From an uncultured Chlorobiaceae bacterium (lineage in GTDB: Bacteria > Bacteroidota > Chlorobiia > Chlorobiales > Chlorobiaceae), in assembly GCA_903871235.1 (NCBI GenBank), contig CAIQGA010000150.1, forward strand, positions 1 through 32,821: 32,821 nucleotides of DNA, read 5' to 3'. Positions 17,873 to 24,935 of the stretch are shown here, piece after piece. Under the pieces are notes generated by a model that was not told the origin of the DNA, searched no databases, and saw only the letters and a program-made list of their open reading frames with translations. The translations under genes and the position numbers were made by a program. How positions within the stretch are numbered: the stretch's first letter is position 1; each line of letters begins with the position of its first letter.

Positions 17873-19417
17873 TCAATTTTTCACAGATTTCGGAGAGAAC
17901 GCCCAACCAATCAGATTCTTCATCATACCAATCGATCCATTCAGACCAAGCTTGCTCGCCGTTGCCCTTAAAATTCCAGGATAACCACAGGCAACATGAA
18001 CACCGACAACGAAAAGGTCAGCAAGATCCATGGTATCGCGAAACAATGATTCACGATAACGGGGCGGAAGACGATCGAGTACGATCATGACCTCATTCAT
18101 CATTTCATTGACAAAGTTACGGCTATCGGTCTCTTTACTGTAGCACATATACTTCATGAGGTTTGCCATAGCAGCCACATTGGGCTCGTATGCACTCACC
18201 CGCTCAAGACTCGCCTTCTCCAGTTTACCACTCTGCAAAACACGCTCCAACCCGGCGGTCAAGGACTTGATATTACGAACAAATGATCCAAAGCCACAAA
18301 AAGTCAAGGGCGAACCAAGAGCGGCTGCATCGCCGATCATAAGAATATTGTCAGAGGCAACTTCGCGAGCAAGGGTAAAACCGTCATGAAAATATGCCGG
18401 GATAATGCCAAAAACTGGCCGATGAATAACAAAATCGTCTCCCGGATTTTTATAAGAGGGGAGTTTGCGGAAATAGGTCTCAAACAGCCCGAGAAGAGTC
18501 TTGTCGTTACACGAATCAAGAGAGTCATAAAAAAAGAGGTAGGTCGTATACTGCTTTTTTCCGGCAGGAAACCCCTCCCAGATTAACTGGCGACCATTTC
18601 CGGCACTGTGATCTGCTGGCTCAATGCTGACAAGTATTTCACCAATCTCTTCATCCACCCCCTCCAGACCGGAGGCAAGAGTCCCGACCGTCGGACAAAC
18701 ATGTGTCTGGGGGCGTCCATTGTTCAACTGCCTGGCAACAGGAGATGAAACCCCCATGGCATCAGCAAAAAGTCTCGCCTTATAATAAAATTTTTCATGA
18801 TCCCGATCTTCAACCTCGACAACAACATGACCCGGAAACTGAAAGCACCTTGTAAAGGTTCGACCACATAAAACCTGATTGCCAGCAGCAGCAAGAATTT
18901 TTTGTTGTGCAAGTTCCAGCAGTGTATTGGCCTCAACCGCACAATCAAGCACATTATCAAGATAGAGTCTTTTTTTTCGGCCATCTTCAACAAAAAACTC
19001 GGCCCAGCCTGTTTTATAACGGCAAACAATACTACGCTCAATCTCTTCGGCCGAAAAACACCCCGTCTCCTCCAGATTTTTCAGCTCACTCCTCGATATA
19101 TTCCAGTCACGGGTCGACTTCCCCGGAGTATTGCGGTCAAAAACAAGCACTGAACGCTGATACTTTTCAGCCATAACCGCAGCATGAAAAAGAGCCAGAG
19201 TTCCCCCAGCATACACAATATCATACTCTCCACTGATCGTTATCCCCTTGGGCATCATCTCTCCGTCAAAAACCACGTCCAGACAGACGCCACTGTTGAC
19301 CTGCTCCCAATAGCGGTCGATTTCAAGGATTTGCTCAAAATACTTTCGACCATCATCAAGCATACTGAAGTGCTTATAAACAAGCGGATGCGTCTCCCGT
19401 ACCTGTTCGAGTACCAT
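17873..19417 (-). CDS. cruB: CruA/CruB-type lycopene cyclase
   Basis: This 514-residue flavoprotein belongs to the CruA-type carotenoid cyclases. It has a nucleotide-binding fold near residue 65 (YDIVYAGGTLALFHAA, ending in the acidic VFDR), a middle substrate domain, and the C-terminal FAD-contact block NILMIGDAAALGSPLTFCGFGS near residue 365. Green sulfur bacteria carry CruA, which makes gamma-carotene; brown species also carry CruB, which cyclises the second end towards beta-carotene and isorenieratene. I prefer CruB because the gene is divergent from a likely bciD, an association known for brown strains. CruA cannot be excluded without alignment. It heads a leftward four-gene operon. Confidence 0.75.
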   Translation of the reverse strand: MVLEQVRETHPLVYKHFSMLDDGRKYFEQILEIDRYWEQVNSGVCLDVVFDGEMMPKGITISGEYDIVYAGGTLALFHAAVMAEKYQRSVLVFDRNTPGKSTRDWNISRSELKNLEETGCFSAEEIERSIVCRYKTGWAEFFVEDGRKKRLYLDNVLDCAVEANTLLELAQQKILAAAGNQVLCGRTFTRCFQFPGHVVVEVEDRDHEKFYYKARLFADAMGVSSPVARQLNNGRPQTHVCPTVGTLASGLEGVDEEIGEILVSIEPADHSAGNGRQLIWEGFPAGKKQYTTYLFFYDSLDSCNDKTLLGLFETYFRKLPSYKNPGDDFVIHRPVFGIIPAYFHDGFTLAREVASDNILMIGDAAALGSPLTFCGFGSFVRNIKSLTAGLERVLQSGKLEKASLERVSAYEPNVAAMANLMKYMCYSKETDSRNFVNEMMNEVMIVLDRLPPRYRESLFRDTMDLADLFVVGVHVACGYPGILRATASKLGLNGSIGMMKNLIGWAFSPKSVKN

Positions 19418-19725
19418 AAGCAGCTAATACCATTTAAAAGAACCGTTGCAAAGAAAAGGGAAAGTTACACCTTCTTCCCTCTCCATCAAAGCGCCATAAA
19501 TTCCCCGAACCCTCAACAGTCCATTTTTATCCTTTGTAAGGTAAACAAAAAGAGAGGCTCAAAGCGCTCATTGAGCATGAAAACAGTTTTAAAGCTGACA
19601 GAATTTTGTAATTTCAGTGGGCTGATGAACACACCGACAGAAGGGTGCAATTCATCGCAAAGGTCTTGAGCAGCAAGCCAATGTTGAATGAAAGCCTGCA
19701 TTTTGGTTTAACGACAAACTTGATC
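19418..19725. promoter_or_regulatory. Divergent promoter region between cruB and bciD
   Basis: About 300 bases separate the two divergent starts and must hold both promoters. The only clear symmetric element is the 11-base palindrome GCTCATTGAGC near 19588, a possible operator. The rest is AT-rich with no convincing -35/-10 pair. Two in-frame alternative starts of the rightward gene (GTG 19645, ATG 19681) lie within this stretch. Confidence 0.35.
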
Positions 19726-21111
19726 ATGGGACAAACGGCTCCTCAACACAAAAAACCCTTCAAACTGCTTCTGATTGCGCCAAAGGGAAAAAAAGACTCG
19801 AAAAGCAACCAGAAGCCATTGTTCAACATGGCGATCGGCGTTCTTGTGAGCATAACACCAAAAGAATATGACATTGAGATTGCTGATGAACATTTCAACG
19901 ACAAAATAACCTATGACGGAGAATACGACCTTGTAGGCATAACGTCAAGAACCATTGATGCGTCGAGAGCATACGAAATTGCCGACCAGTTTCGCCGTCA
20001 GGGTAAAAAAGTCGTACTCGGCGGGTTACACGTCTCCTTCAACCCGGATGAAGCACAGGCCCATGCCGACAGCATTGTCTGCGGAGAGGCCGAAAACCTC
20101 TGGAGCACCGTCCTGGAAGATGCAGCCGCCAATCGCCTGAAACCGCTCTACAACTCTCTTGATTTTCCCCCGGTAACAAAAATCGCCCCTCTTGATTATA
20201 TCAGGATTGGGAAATCTTCAAAGCGGGGAAAAATTGACGGAACAAAATCAATACCAATCTATGTCACTCGCGGCTGCCCTTTTGAGTGCTCGTTTTGTGT
20301 GACACCAAATTTTACAGGAAAACTCTATCGAACACAAGATCCTGAAGAGCTGAAACAACAGATTGAAACCGCAAAAGAGGTTTTTTTTAAACCGGGCCGA
20401 CGAGGGCAAAAACCATGGTTCATGCTGTGCGACGAAAACCTCGGCATCAACAAAAAAAGGCTTTGGGAGTATCTTGAACTCCTGAAAGGATGCAACATCA
20501 ACTACAGTGTTTTCTTCAGCATGAATTTCCTTGAAGACAAGGAGACCGTAAAAAGGCTTGTCGATTCAGGATGCCTCATGGTGCTGGTGGGCTTCGAGTC
20601 CATAAAGCAAAGTACCCTTGAAGCTTACAATAAAGGCCATGTCAATTCCGCCGATACATTCGCCAAAGTTATTGATGAGTGCCGGAGAGCGGGCCTGAAC
20701 GTACAGGGAAATTTTCTTGTCAACCCGGATCTTGACAGTTTTGAAGACATGGACGAGCTTGTGCGGTTTGTCAGCCGCAACAATGTTTTCATGCCAATCT
20801 TTCAGATCATCACCCCCTACCCTGGAACAACAATGTACCAGGAGTACACAAAAAAAGGGCTTATCACCGACTATGACTGGGAAAAATACAACGCATCCAA
20901 TCTTGTTATCCACTCCGCAAACTATGACCCGGTTGCTTTTCAGCACAAATTCCTTTCGAGTTACTACAAAGTCTATTCATGGAAAAATATTGCCAACAGG
21001 GTAAGAAAAAATCCCTATAAATTCCTTAACCTTATAACAAGCCTTGCCTTCAGAAAAAACATCGAGGAGCAGCTTGACACCTTTGAACGCCAACACAACA
21101 TCAAAAAATAA
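19726..21111 (+). CDS. bciD: Radical SAM protein, probable bacteriochlorophyllide C-7 oxidase BciD
   Basis: From the ATG at 19726 the protein has 461 residues. Residues about 10-135 form a cobalamin-binding-like Rossmann domain without the DxHxxG motif. The radical SAM core follows, with cluster ligands C184-x3-C188-x2-C191 ([10 protein letters not shown]), and then a helical C-terminal part. BciD oxidises the C-7 methyl of bacteriochlorophyllide to a formyl group, the last step to bacteriochlorophyllide e. The assignment rests on fold and on the neighbouring cruB-type gene; other B12-like radical SAM enzymes (BchE, BchQ/R-like) share the fold. In-frame starts at 19645 (GTG, after AAGG) and 19681 (ATG) would add 27 or 15 residues. 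Confidence 0.72.
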   Translation: MGQTAPQHKKPFKLLLIAPKGKKDSKSNQKPLFNMAIGVLVSITPKEYDIEIADEHFNDKITYDGEYDLVGITSRTIDASRAYEIADQFRRQGKKVVLGGLHVSFNPDEAQAHADSIVCGEAENLWSTVLEDAAANRLKPLYNSLDFPPVTKIAPLDYIRIGKSSKRGKIDGTKSIPIYVTRGCPFECSFCVTPNFTGKLYRTQDPEELKQQIETAKEVFFKPGRRGQKPWFMLCDENLGINKKRLWEYLELLKGCNINYSVFFSMNFLEDKETVKRLVDSGCLMVLVGFESIKQSTLEAYNKGHVNSADTFAKVIDECRRAGLNVQGNFLVNPDLDSFEDMDELVRFVSRNNVFMPIFQIITPYPGTTMYQEYTKKGLITDYDWEKYNASNLVIHSANYDPVAFQHKFLSSYYKVYSWKNIANRVRKNPYKFLNLITSLAFRKNIEEQLDTFERQHNIKK

Positions 21112-21141
21112 AACGCCGAAAACCAACAAGAAACAACAACC

Positions 21142-21267
21142 ATGCAGCAAATCACTCTCTACACGTCCATCTACGCACCCGTGCTCTATTTTTTTTCAGG
21201 CATTACCATCGTCATTCTTCTGAACAAATTTATAGGAAAACACTCCTCCAATAAAACGGCAAAATAA
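21142..21267 (+). CDS. 41-residue single-span membrane peptide
   Basis: A short frame beginning MQQITLYTSIYAPVLYFF and ending HSSNKTAK lies 30 bases after bciD on the same strand. It has one hydrophobic span (about residues 10-30) and a basic C-terminus, so it would be an inner-membrane miniprotein with the basic tail inside. Upstream AAGAA is a weak ribosome-binding site. The clean hydrophobic/basic arrangement and position argue for a real gene, but no family is recognised and chance cannot be excluded. Confidence 0.5.
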   Translation: MQQITLYTSIYAPVLYFFSGITIVILLNKFIGKHSSNKTAK

Positions 21268-21326
21268 GAGCGAGTGACTGAAAAACCCCGGCACTCCATC
21301 TTTATTTTGCGCGAGCTGGTTCACCA

Positions 21327-21953
21327 CTATGTGCCGCCAAGGGTGTCACGCGCCTCTTCAAGCACGGCAAGGGTAATCTCCTTATATCCCATCTCCTCGG
21401 CATACTCTTCAGCCATTGTCCTGAACTTCCCCTGCATAAAGGAGGGCATAGACTGAAACCACTCCTGGGCCTCCTGAGTCCATTTCGCCGACAACCCTCT
21501 GGATTTCAAGCTTTTATTATACTGATGAAGCACATCTTCAACAAAGATTTCAACAGCATCGCCCTCTGAAAGAACATCTGGTGGAAAAATTGTTTCAACA
21601 AGAATTTTATTGCGGATCAAGTGCATTTTCAACTGCGGCAGATAGAGCACCGCTGCCGTAGACTGCGAACTTCCGCATGTCAAAAAGAGCGCAACTTTTT
21701 TCCTTTTAAGATTTTTTTTCAGGTCGCCAAAAATCAAGGCGCCCAAAAGCTGTGAGGCAACAACAAAATTGTACACCGGCGCACCAAGAATGACAAGATC
21801 AAATTCCCCTACAAAACTGTAGTCTGCCAGCGCCCTGCACTTTGCTTTTTCAACATAAACGCCTGATTCCGCCAGGCCGAGCCCTATGGCATCAATAATC
21901 GCCTCAGTAGAACTGTTAGAAGTTCTGCTGTCGTACAAGATAAGAGCTTTCAT
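21327..21953 (-). CDS. Flavodoxin-like protein fused to a PCP_red domain
   Basis: Residues 1-150 form a flavodoxin-like domain, with the FMN phosphate loop LYDSRTSNSSTEAI near 7-20 and ILGAPVYNF near 55-63. Residues 158-202 match the PCP_red pattern (W-x3-A, MPSFMQGKFR, EEYAEEMGY, ITLAVLEEA), the small C-terminal domain of ChlB/BchB, the dark-operative protochlorophyllide reductase subunit, where it helps bind the pigment. The 208-residue fusion thus joins an electron carrier to a chlorophyll-precursor module. It is convergent to bciD. Supplying electrons to a pigment-modifying enzyme such as BciD is an attractive inference, not shown. Confidence 0.85.
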   Translation of the reverse strand: MKALILYDSRTSNSSTEAIIDAIGLGLAESGVYVEKAKCRALADYSFVGEFDLVILGAPVYNFVVASQLLGALIFGDLKKNLKRKKVALFLTCGSSQSTAAVLYLPQLKMHLIRNKILVETIFPPDVLSEGDAVEIFVEDVLHQYNKSLKSRGLSAKWTQEAQEWFQSMPSFMQGKFRTMAEEYAEEMGYKEITLAVLEEARDTLGGT

Positions 21954-22226
21954 CGAAAACTTTTTATAAAATTCTTATATATCATTATAATTAAATGAAA
22001 TGAGAGAACGAAAACGAAGCAAAAAAAGCAAAAACTTTACCAATCGCTCAATATTTCCATTTTTTGAACCTTCCGTATACTTGAAAAATTTTCCGAAAAG
22101 TTTCCAAAGATAATGAAAAAGAGAGAGTAAACTTTTGACGGGTGAATTTTTCTTCTCTTCTGAAAAGGACACATGCTGCATTGGCCAATATAGGCTCGCC
22201 TCTCTATGGTGTAGAGTGCAAAATCG
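21954..22226. other. Intergenic stretch upstream of the flavodoxin gene
   Basis: This AT-rich stretch should hold the promoter of the flavodoxin-PCP_red gene on the minus strand. A 68-codon minus-strand frame (21975-22181) is rich in Phe/Leu/Lys, has no recognisable family and looks like chance. GGCTCGCC occurs at 22193-22200 and again at 22264-22271. It marks the junction between the pigment block and the defence island. Confidence 0.4.
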
Positions 22227-22376
22227 CTACGACTTGGGTAGTAAAATTTCCTTTAGCCATGAGGGCTCGCCACCACCTGTTTTCTGGCGCAGGGCAGAGC
22301 CAGTGATTTTATGACCAGAGGCTTGCAGTTCATGACCAGCCTGAATAATCTCGTCAGGCTTAAACTTGATTAAAGG
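22227..22376 (-). pseudogene. Remnant of a KfrA_N-like DNA-binding domain
   Basis: An open stretch of 49 codons, with no ATG/GTG/TTG start in its frame, follows the brxL stop. Its translation (IKFKPDEIIQAGHELQASG, then KITGSALRQKTGGGEPSWL) resembles the N-terminal helix-turn-helix of KfrA-type proteins, in which ALRQKTGGGEPSWL corresponds to the recognition helix (xIRxxLGGGSPxxL). KfrA-like genes occur on plasmids and near BREX and other defence genes. The piece ends at a TAG at 22227-22229. It is probably a decayed gene fragment; family assignment is from memory. Confidence 0.5.
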
Positions 22377-22377
22377 C

Positions 22378-24435
22378 CTACCTGCTCTTGATAAATGTCA
22401 CCTCAAAGGCTTTGCAGGGCCGGAACTGCTGAAGGCGATTGTTAAAGGTAAACGTATCGTTCATCTCATAGTGCTGAAAAATATCCAGTCCGCGATCAAG
22501 CAGGATTTTCCATCCATTGTCCGTCTCGATATGTCGGGCGTGAATGGTGGCGGTTCCATCAAACTCCCAGGTAAAAGCAATACCTGCTGCGATGCATGAC
22601 TCCTCTATCTTTTCAAAATACTCTTTCTGTTGGCCTCCCTTGAAATCCTCTTCCGTTGTGATTACATGAACGGCAACCTCCTCCTCCATCGGCTTGTGTT
22701 TGACAACCGTCTCAAGAAACTCCATGAGATTTCGCACCTGATAAAAGATGCGGATATAGGGATCAGTAAGCACAATGCGGCTTGCACCGCTCAGGTATGA
22801 GCCAAAAAGCGAGTCATAAGAGACTCCCCGCTGGTTCTCCTGAAAAGTAAGATGCTCTTCTTTAACGGCAGGGGCGGCAACTGAAGCAACAACAGCTCCA
22901 GAAACCTCCGTGAAATCCAGCTCCCGGCTTTCAACCTGAGGCAGTTTTCCATCAACCTCACCAATCGTTTTGTTGTAGAAATGAGGGTATACTTCCTCTT
23001 CAAGCGTTGTAACTGTTCTTGATTGACCAGAGACATCCGTATAAGCAAAATGAACCTTTAGATAGGTCGAATCGATTCGCATCAACTGATCCTTAACCCT
23101 TTTCCGCCCCTCAATAGAAAATTGAAGCAGCTCTTCAATCTCCTCTTTTGAAGCTCCTCCCTGAGGAAACAGGATCTTCATGAGACCAGAAAAAGTTTTA
23201 TTAACGCCATCCCGGTCACGGGTTGAAATATCGGGAGAAAGTGAAAAGTGCTCTTGATAACGATCTGAATAGTCGTGGTTGCGCATGGAGCGAAGAATTT
23301 CGGCAAGGTAATCGACAACAAATCCATAACCACTGGAAAACATCTCTCCTCGAATAATATCCACCTCCCACCCTGGTGCATAGAAATGGATACGGTCGAG
23401 AAAAGCAGAGTCATAAAACTTTTCGGGCAGCTCATCAAACAGGTCGGAGTGCTTGAGCATGTAGGGCACAGTATGCCGGGTGTTGCCAACGAAAACCATG
23501 GATGCTTCTGCTCCAAGGGTTTCAACACCCCGGGAGAAGGACTTGTTGGCCATGTAGTTTTTCATGATATCGACCAGCGCCTTATCCACCCGTTTCTGTT
23601 TACCGGCAAATTCATCAAAGGCCACTACATCCCAATAGCCGACCAACCCTATTTTACCCGAAGCGTTGCTCACAAAAAGCTTGGGCACCGTCACCTCACC
23701 CCCGGAAATAAGAATACCATGCGGGGAAAACTCCGAATAGATATGCGACTTCCCAGTCCCCTTGGGGCCAAGTTCAATCAGATTGTAGTTGCGTTCACAG
23801 TAGGGGATCAACCTGACGAGCTGAGTCAGTTTGCTGCGTTTTCCGAACATTTCAGGATTGAATCCGATGCTCTGGATCAGCAGATCAATCCACTCGTCAG
23901 TAGTGAATTGCTTGCGGGCTTCAACATAACCCTCAAAATCGAAGTGGGACAACTGAATCGGTTTCAGCGTCGAAAGGATCCACGGCACAGCGTTCTTCTC
24001 TTCCTTGAACTCGTACTCAATATCCGCAATGCACCATACACCCCCAACCAGTAATTTTGGATGAGTCTTGATCGTACCGGAATCAACCAGAACCTTCTTT
24101 ATTCCAAGATTTGAAAACTCTGCCTCGTATGCGTCACTCTTGTCATTCAGCGCAACACTGATCTTATCGATGACCTTATATCTTCCCTTCTCCTTGATAT
24201 TGGATCGAACCAACCCGGCTTCATTGCGATGCACATAGTGTTTACGGAGAATCTCCTTAACAGTCTCGATGCCGGTTTGAATCGAAGCATCATCGCTTGT
24301 CGCACAGTATTGACCCAACAGATATTCAAGAACGTATGTTGGAACAATGGCGTTGCCTTTGACGGTCTTGACAAGATCCTTGCGTACAACAAGCCCTGCG
24401 AAATGAGTGTTTATTTTCTGGTCGAAAAGAGTCAT
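22378..24435 (-). CDS. brxL: BREX Lon-like AAA+ protein BrxL
   Basis: BrxL is the AAA+ DNA-associated ATPase at the 3' end of type 1 BREX operons. The 685-residue length fits. Residues about 1-190 are the N-terminal domain. The Walker A motif GPKGTGKSH is near 225, Walker B VVAFDEFAG near 270, sensor-like FVGNTRHT near 315 and a conserved FLDRIHFY near 345. From about 550 comes the C-terminal domain with FGSYLSGASRIVLTDPYIR. The ATG at 24435 directly abuts inverted heptanucleotide repeats and has no Shine-Dalgarno sequence (GAAAACAG precedes it). The coding sequence itself looks intact, so expression rather than function is in doubt. Confidence 0.93.
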   Translation of the reverse strand: MTLFDQKINTHFAGLVVRKDLVKTVKGNAIVPTYVLEYLLGQYCATSDDASIQTGIETVKEILRKHYVHRNEAGLVRSNIKEKGRYKVIDKISVALNDKSDAYEAEFSNLGIKKVLVDSGTIKTHPKLLVGGVWCIADIEYEFKEEKNAVPWILSTLKPIQLSHFDFEGYVEARKQFTTDEWIDLLIQSIGFNPEMFGKRSKLTQLVRLIPYCERNYNLIELGPKGTGKSHIYSEFSPHGILISGGEVTVPKLFVSNASGKIGLVGYWDVVAFDEFAGKQKRVDKALVDIMKNYMANKSFSRGVETLGAEASMVFVGNTRHTVPYMLKHSDLFDELPEKFYDSAFLDRIHFYAPGWEVDIIRGEMFSSGYGFVVDYLAEILRSMRNHDYSDRYQEHFSLSPDISTRDRDGVNKTFSGLMKILFPQGGASKEEIEELLQFSIEGRKRVKDQLMRIDSTYLKVHFAYTDVSGQSRTVTTLEEEVYPHFYNKTIGEVDGKLPQVESRELDFTEVSGAVVASVAAPAVKEEHLTFQENQRGVSYDSLFGSYLSGASRIVLTDPYIRIFYQVRNLMEFLETVVKHKPMEEEVAVHVITTEEDFKGGQQKEYFEKIEESCIAAGIAFTWEFDGTATIHARHIETDNGWKILLDRGLDIFQHYEMNDTFTFNNRLQQFRPCKAFEVTFIKSR

Positions 24436-24518
24436 CTGTTTTCAGTAATCTGTTTTCAGTAATCAGTTGTCAGTAATCAGTTGTCAGTTTTCAGTAATCA
24501 GTGGTCAGTTTTCAGTTG
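24435..24518 (+). repeat. Twelve tandem heptanucleotides TCAGTNN (left arm)
   Basis: Twelve 7-base units read TCTGTTT or TCAGT followed by AA, TG, TT or GG (for example TCAGTAA, TCAGTTG, TCAGTTT). The first unit begins with the last base of the brxL start codon and the last three encode the C-terminus of the four-helix protein. On the right side of that gene the same heptads occur in inverted orientation. Confidence 0.9.
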
Positions 24519-24857
24519 TTTTTCTATTGAGTTGATGAGACCAACCAGCATGGCGGAGATTTCTCTGGTTTCGTTCACCCACGTATTGCCTTGAGATTTG
24601 TCGATATAGCCAATGTCTATGCCGATATAAATTTGCGTTCTCAGCTCACCGCACGATCCCTTGGAATATTGCAAAAACCTGATAAACTCTTTTTTTGAAC
24701 TTCTCTCCAAGCCCTCAGCAATGTTGCTCGGAATAGATAATCCCGAACGAGTTATCTGATCTCTGAAACCAAAATCCTTACAATCAGCAAACGATTTGTA
24801 CAGCTCAGCCGAAAGCCTCGCCGACCGCTTCCAAACTTCCAAATCCTCAAACCTCAT
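24498..24857 (-). CDS. Four-helix-bundle protein (S23/IVP family)
   Basis: The 119-residue protein has the hallmarks of the TIGR02436 family, relatives of the proteins encoded in 23S rRNA intervening sequences and of Avd. It opens MRFEDLEVWKRS, has the central SIPSNIAEGLERSSKKEFIRFL near residues 40-60 and then IGYIDK. The ATG at 24857 is preceded by AGGGAGGT at ideal spacing, so it is preferred over the GTG at 24872. The last codons (KQLKTDH) are written in the flanking heptad repeats. Function is unknown; members are basic helical bundles thought to bind nucleic acid. It interrupts the BREX operon between pglZ and brxL. Confidence 0.87.
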   Translation of the reverse strand: MRFEDLEVWKRSARLSAELYKSFADCKDFGFRDQITRSGLSIPSNIAEGLERSSKKEFIRFLQYSKGSCGELRTQIYIGIDIGYIDKSQGNTWVNETREISAMLVGLINSIEKQLKTDH

Positions 24858-24870
24858 AGAAACCTCCCTC

Positions 24871-24933
24871 ACTGATAACTGACAACTGACAACTGATTAC
24901 TGATTACTGATTACTGACAACTGACAACTGACA
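24871..24933 (+). repeat. Nine tandem heptanucleotides ACTGANN (right arm)
   Basis: Nine perfect-length 7-base units read in order ACTGATA, ACTGACA twice, ACTGATT three times and ACTGACA three times. A partial unit then meets the pglZ stop codon. This is the reverse-complement orientation of the left arm at 24435-24518, so the four-helix gene is bracketed by inverted arrays that could pair. Confidence 0.92.
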
Positions 24934-24935
24934 AC

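Larger units (their letters stand above)
24436..24935. mobile_element. Putative four-helix-bundle cassette between inverted heptad repeats
   Basis: The 500 bases between the brxL start codon and the pglZ stop codon consist of left heptad repeats, the four-helix-bundle gene and right heptad repeats in opposite orientation, with almost nothing else. pglZ and brxL are normally close neighbours, so the block looks like an insertion. No transposase or target duplication is visible, so mobility is inferred. Confidence 0.45.

Noticed and set aside
21975-22181. 68-codon minus-strand frame upstream of the flavodoxin gene
   Set aside because: AT-rich, Phe/Leu/Lys-biased composition, no family, no good ribosome-binding site; probably chance.
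24435-24933. CRISPR-like short repeats
   Set aside because: Units are contiguous 7-mers without spacers and in inverted orientation on the two sides; no cas gene is near.
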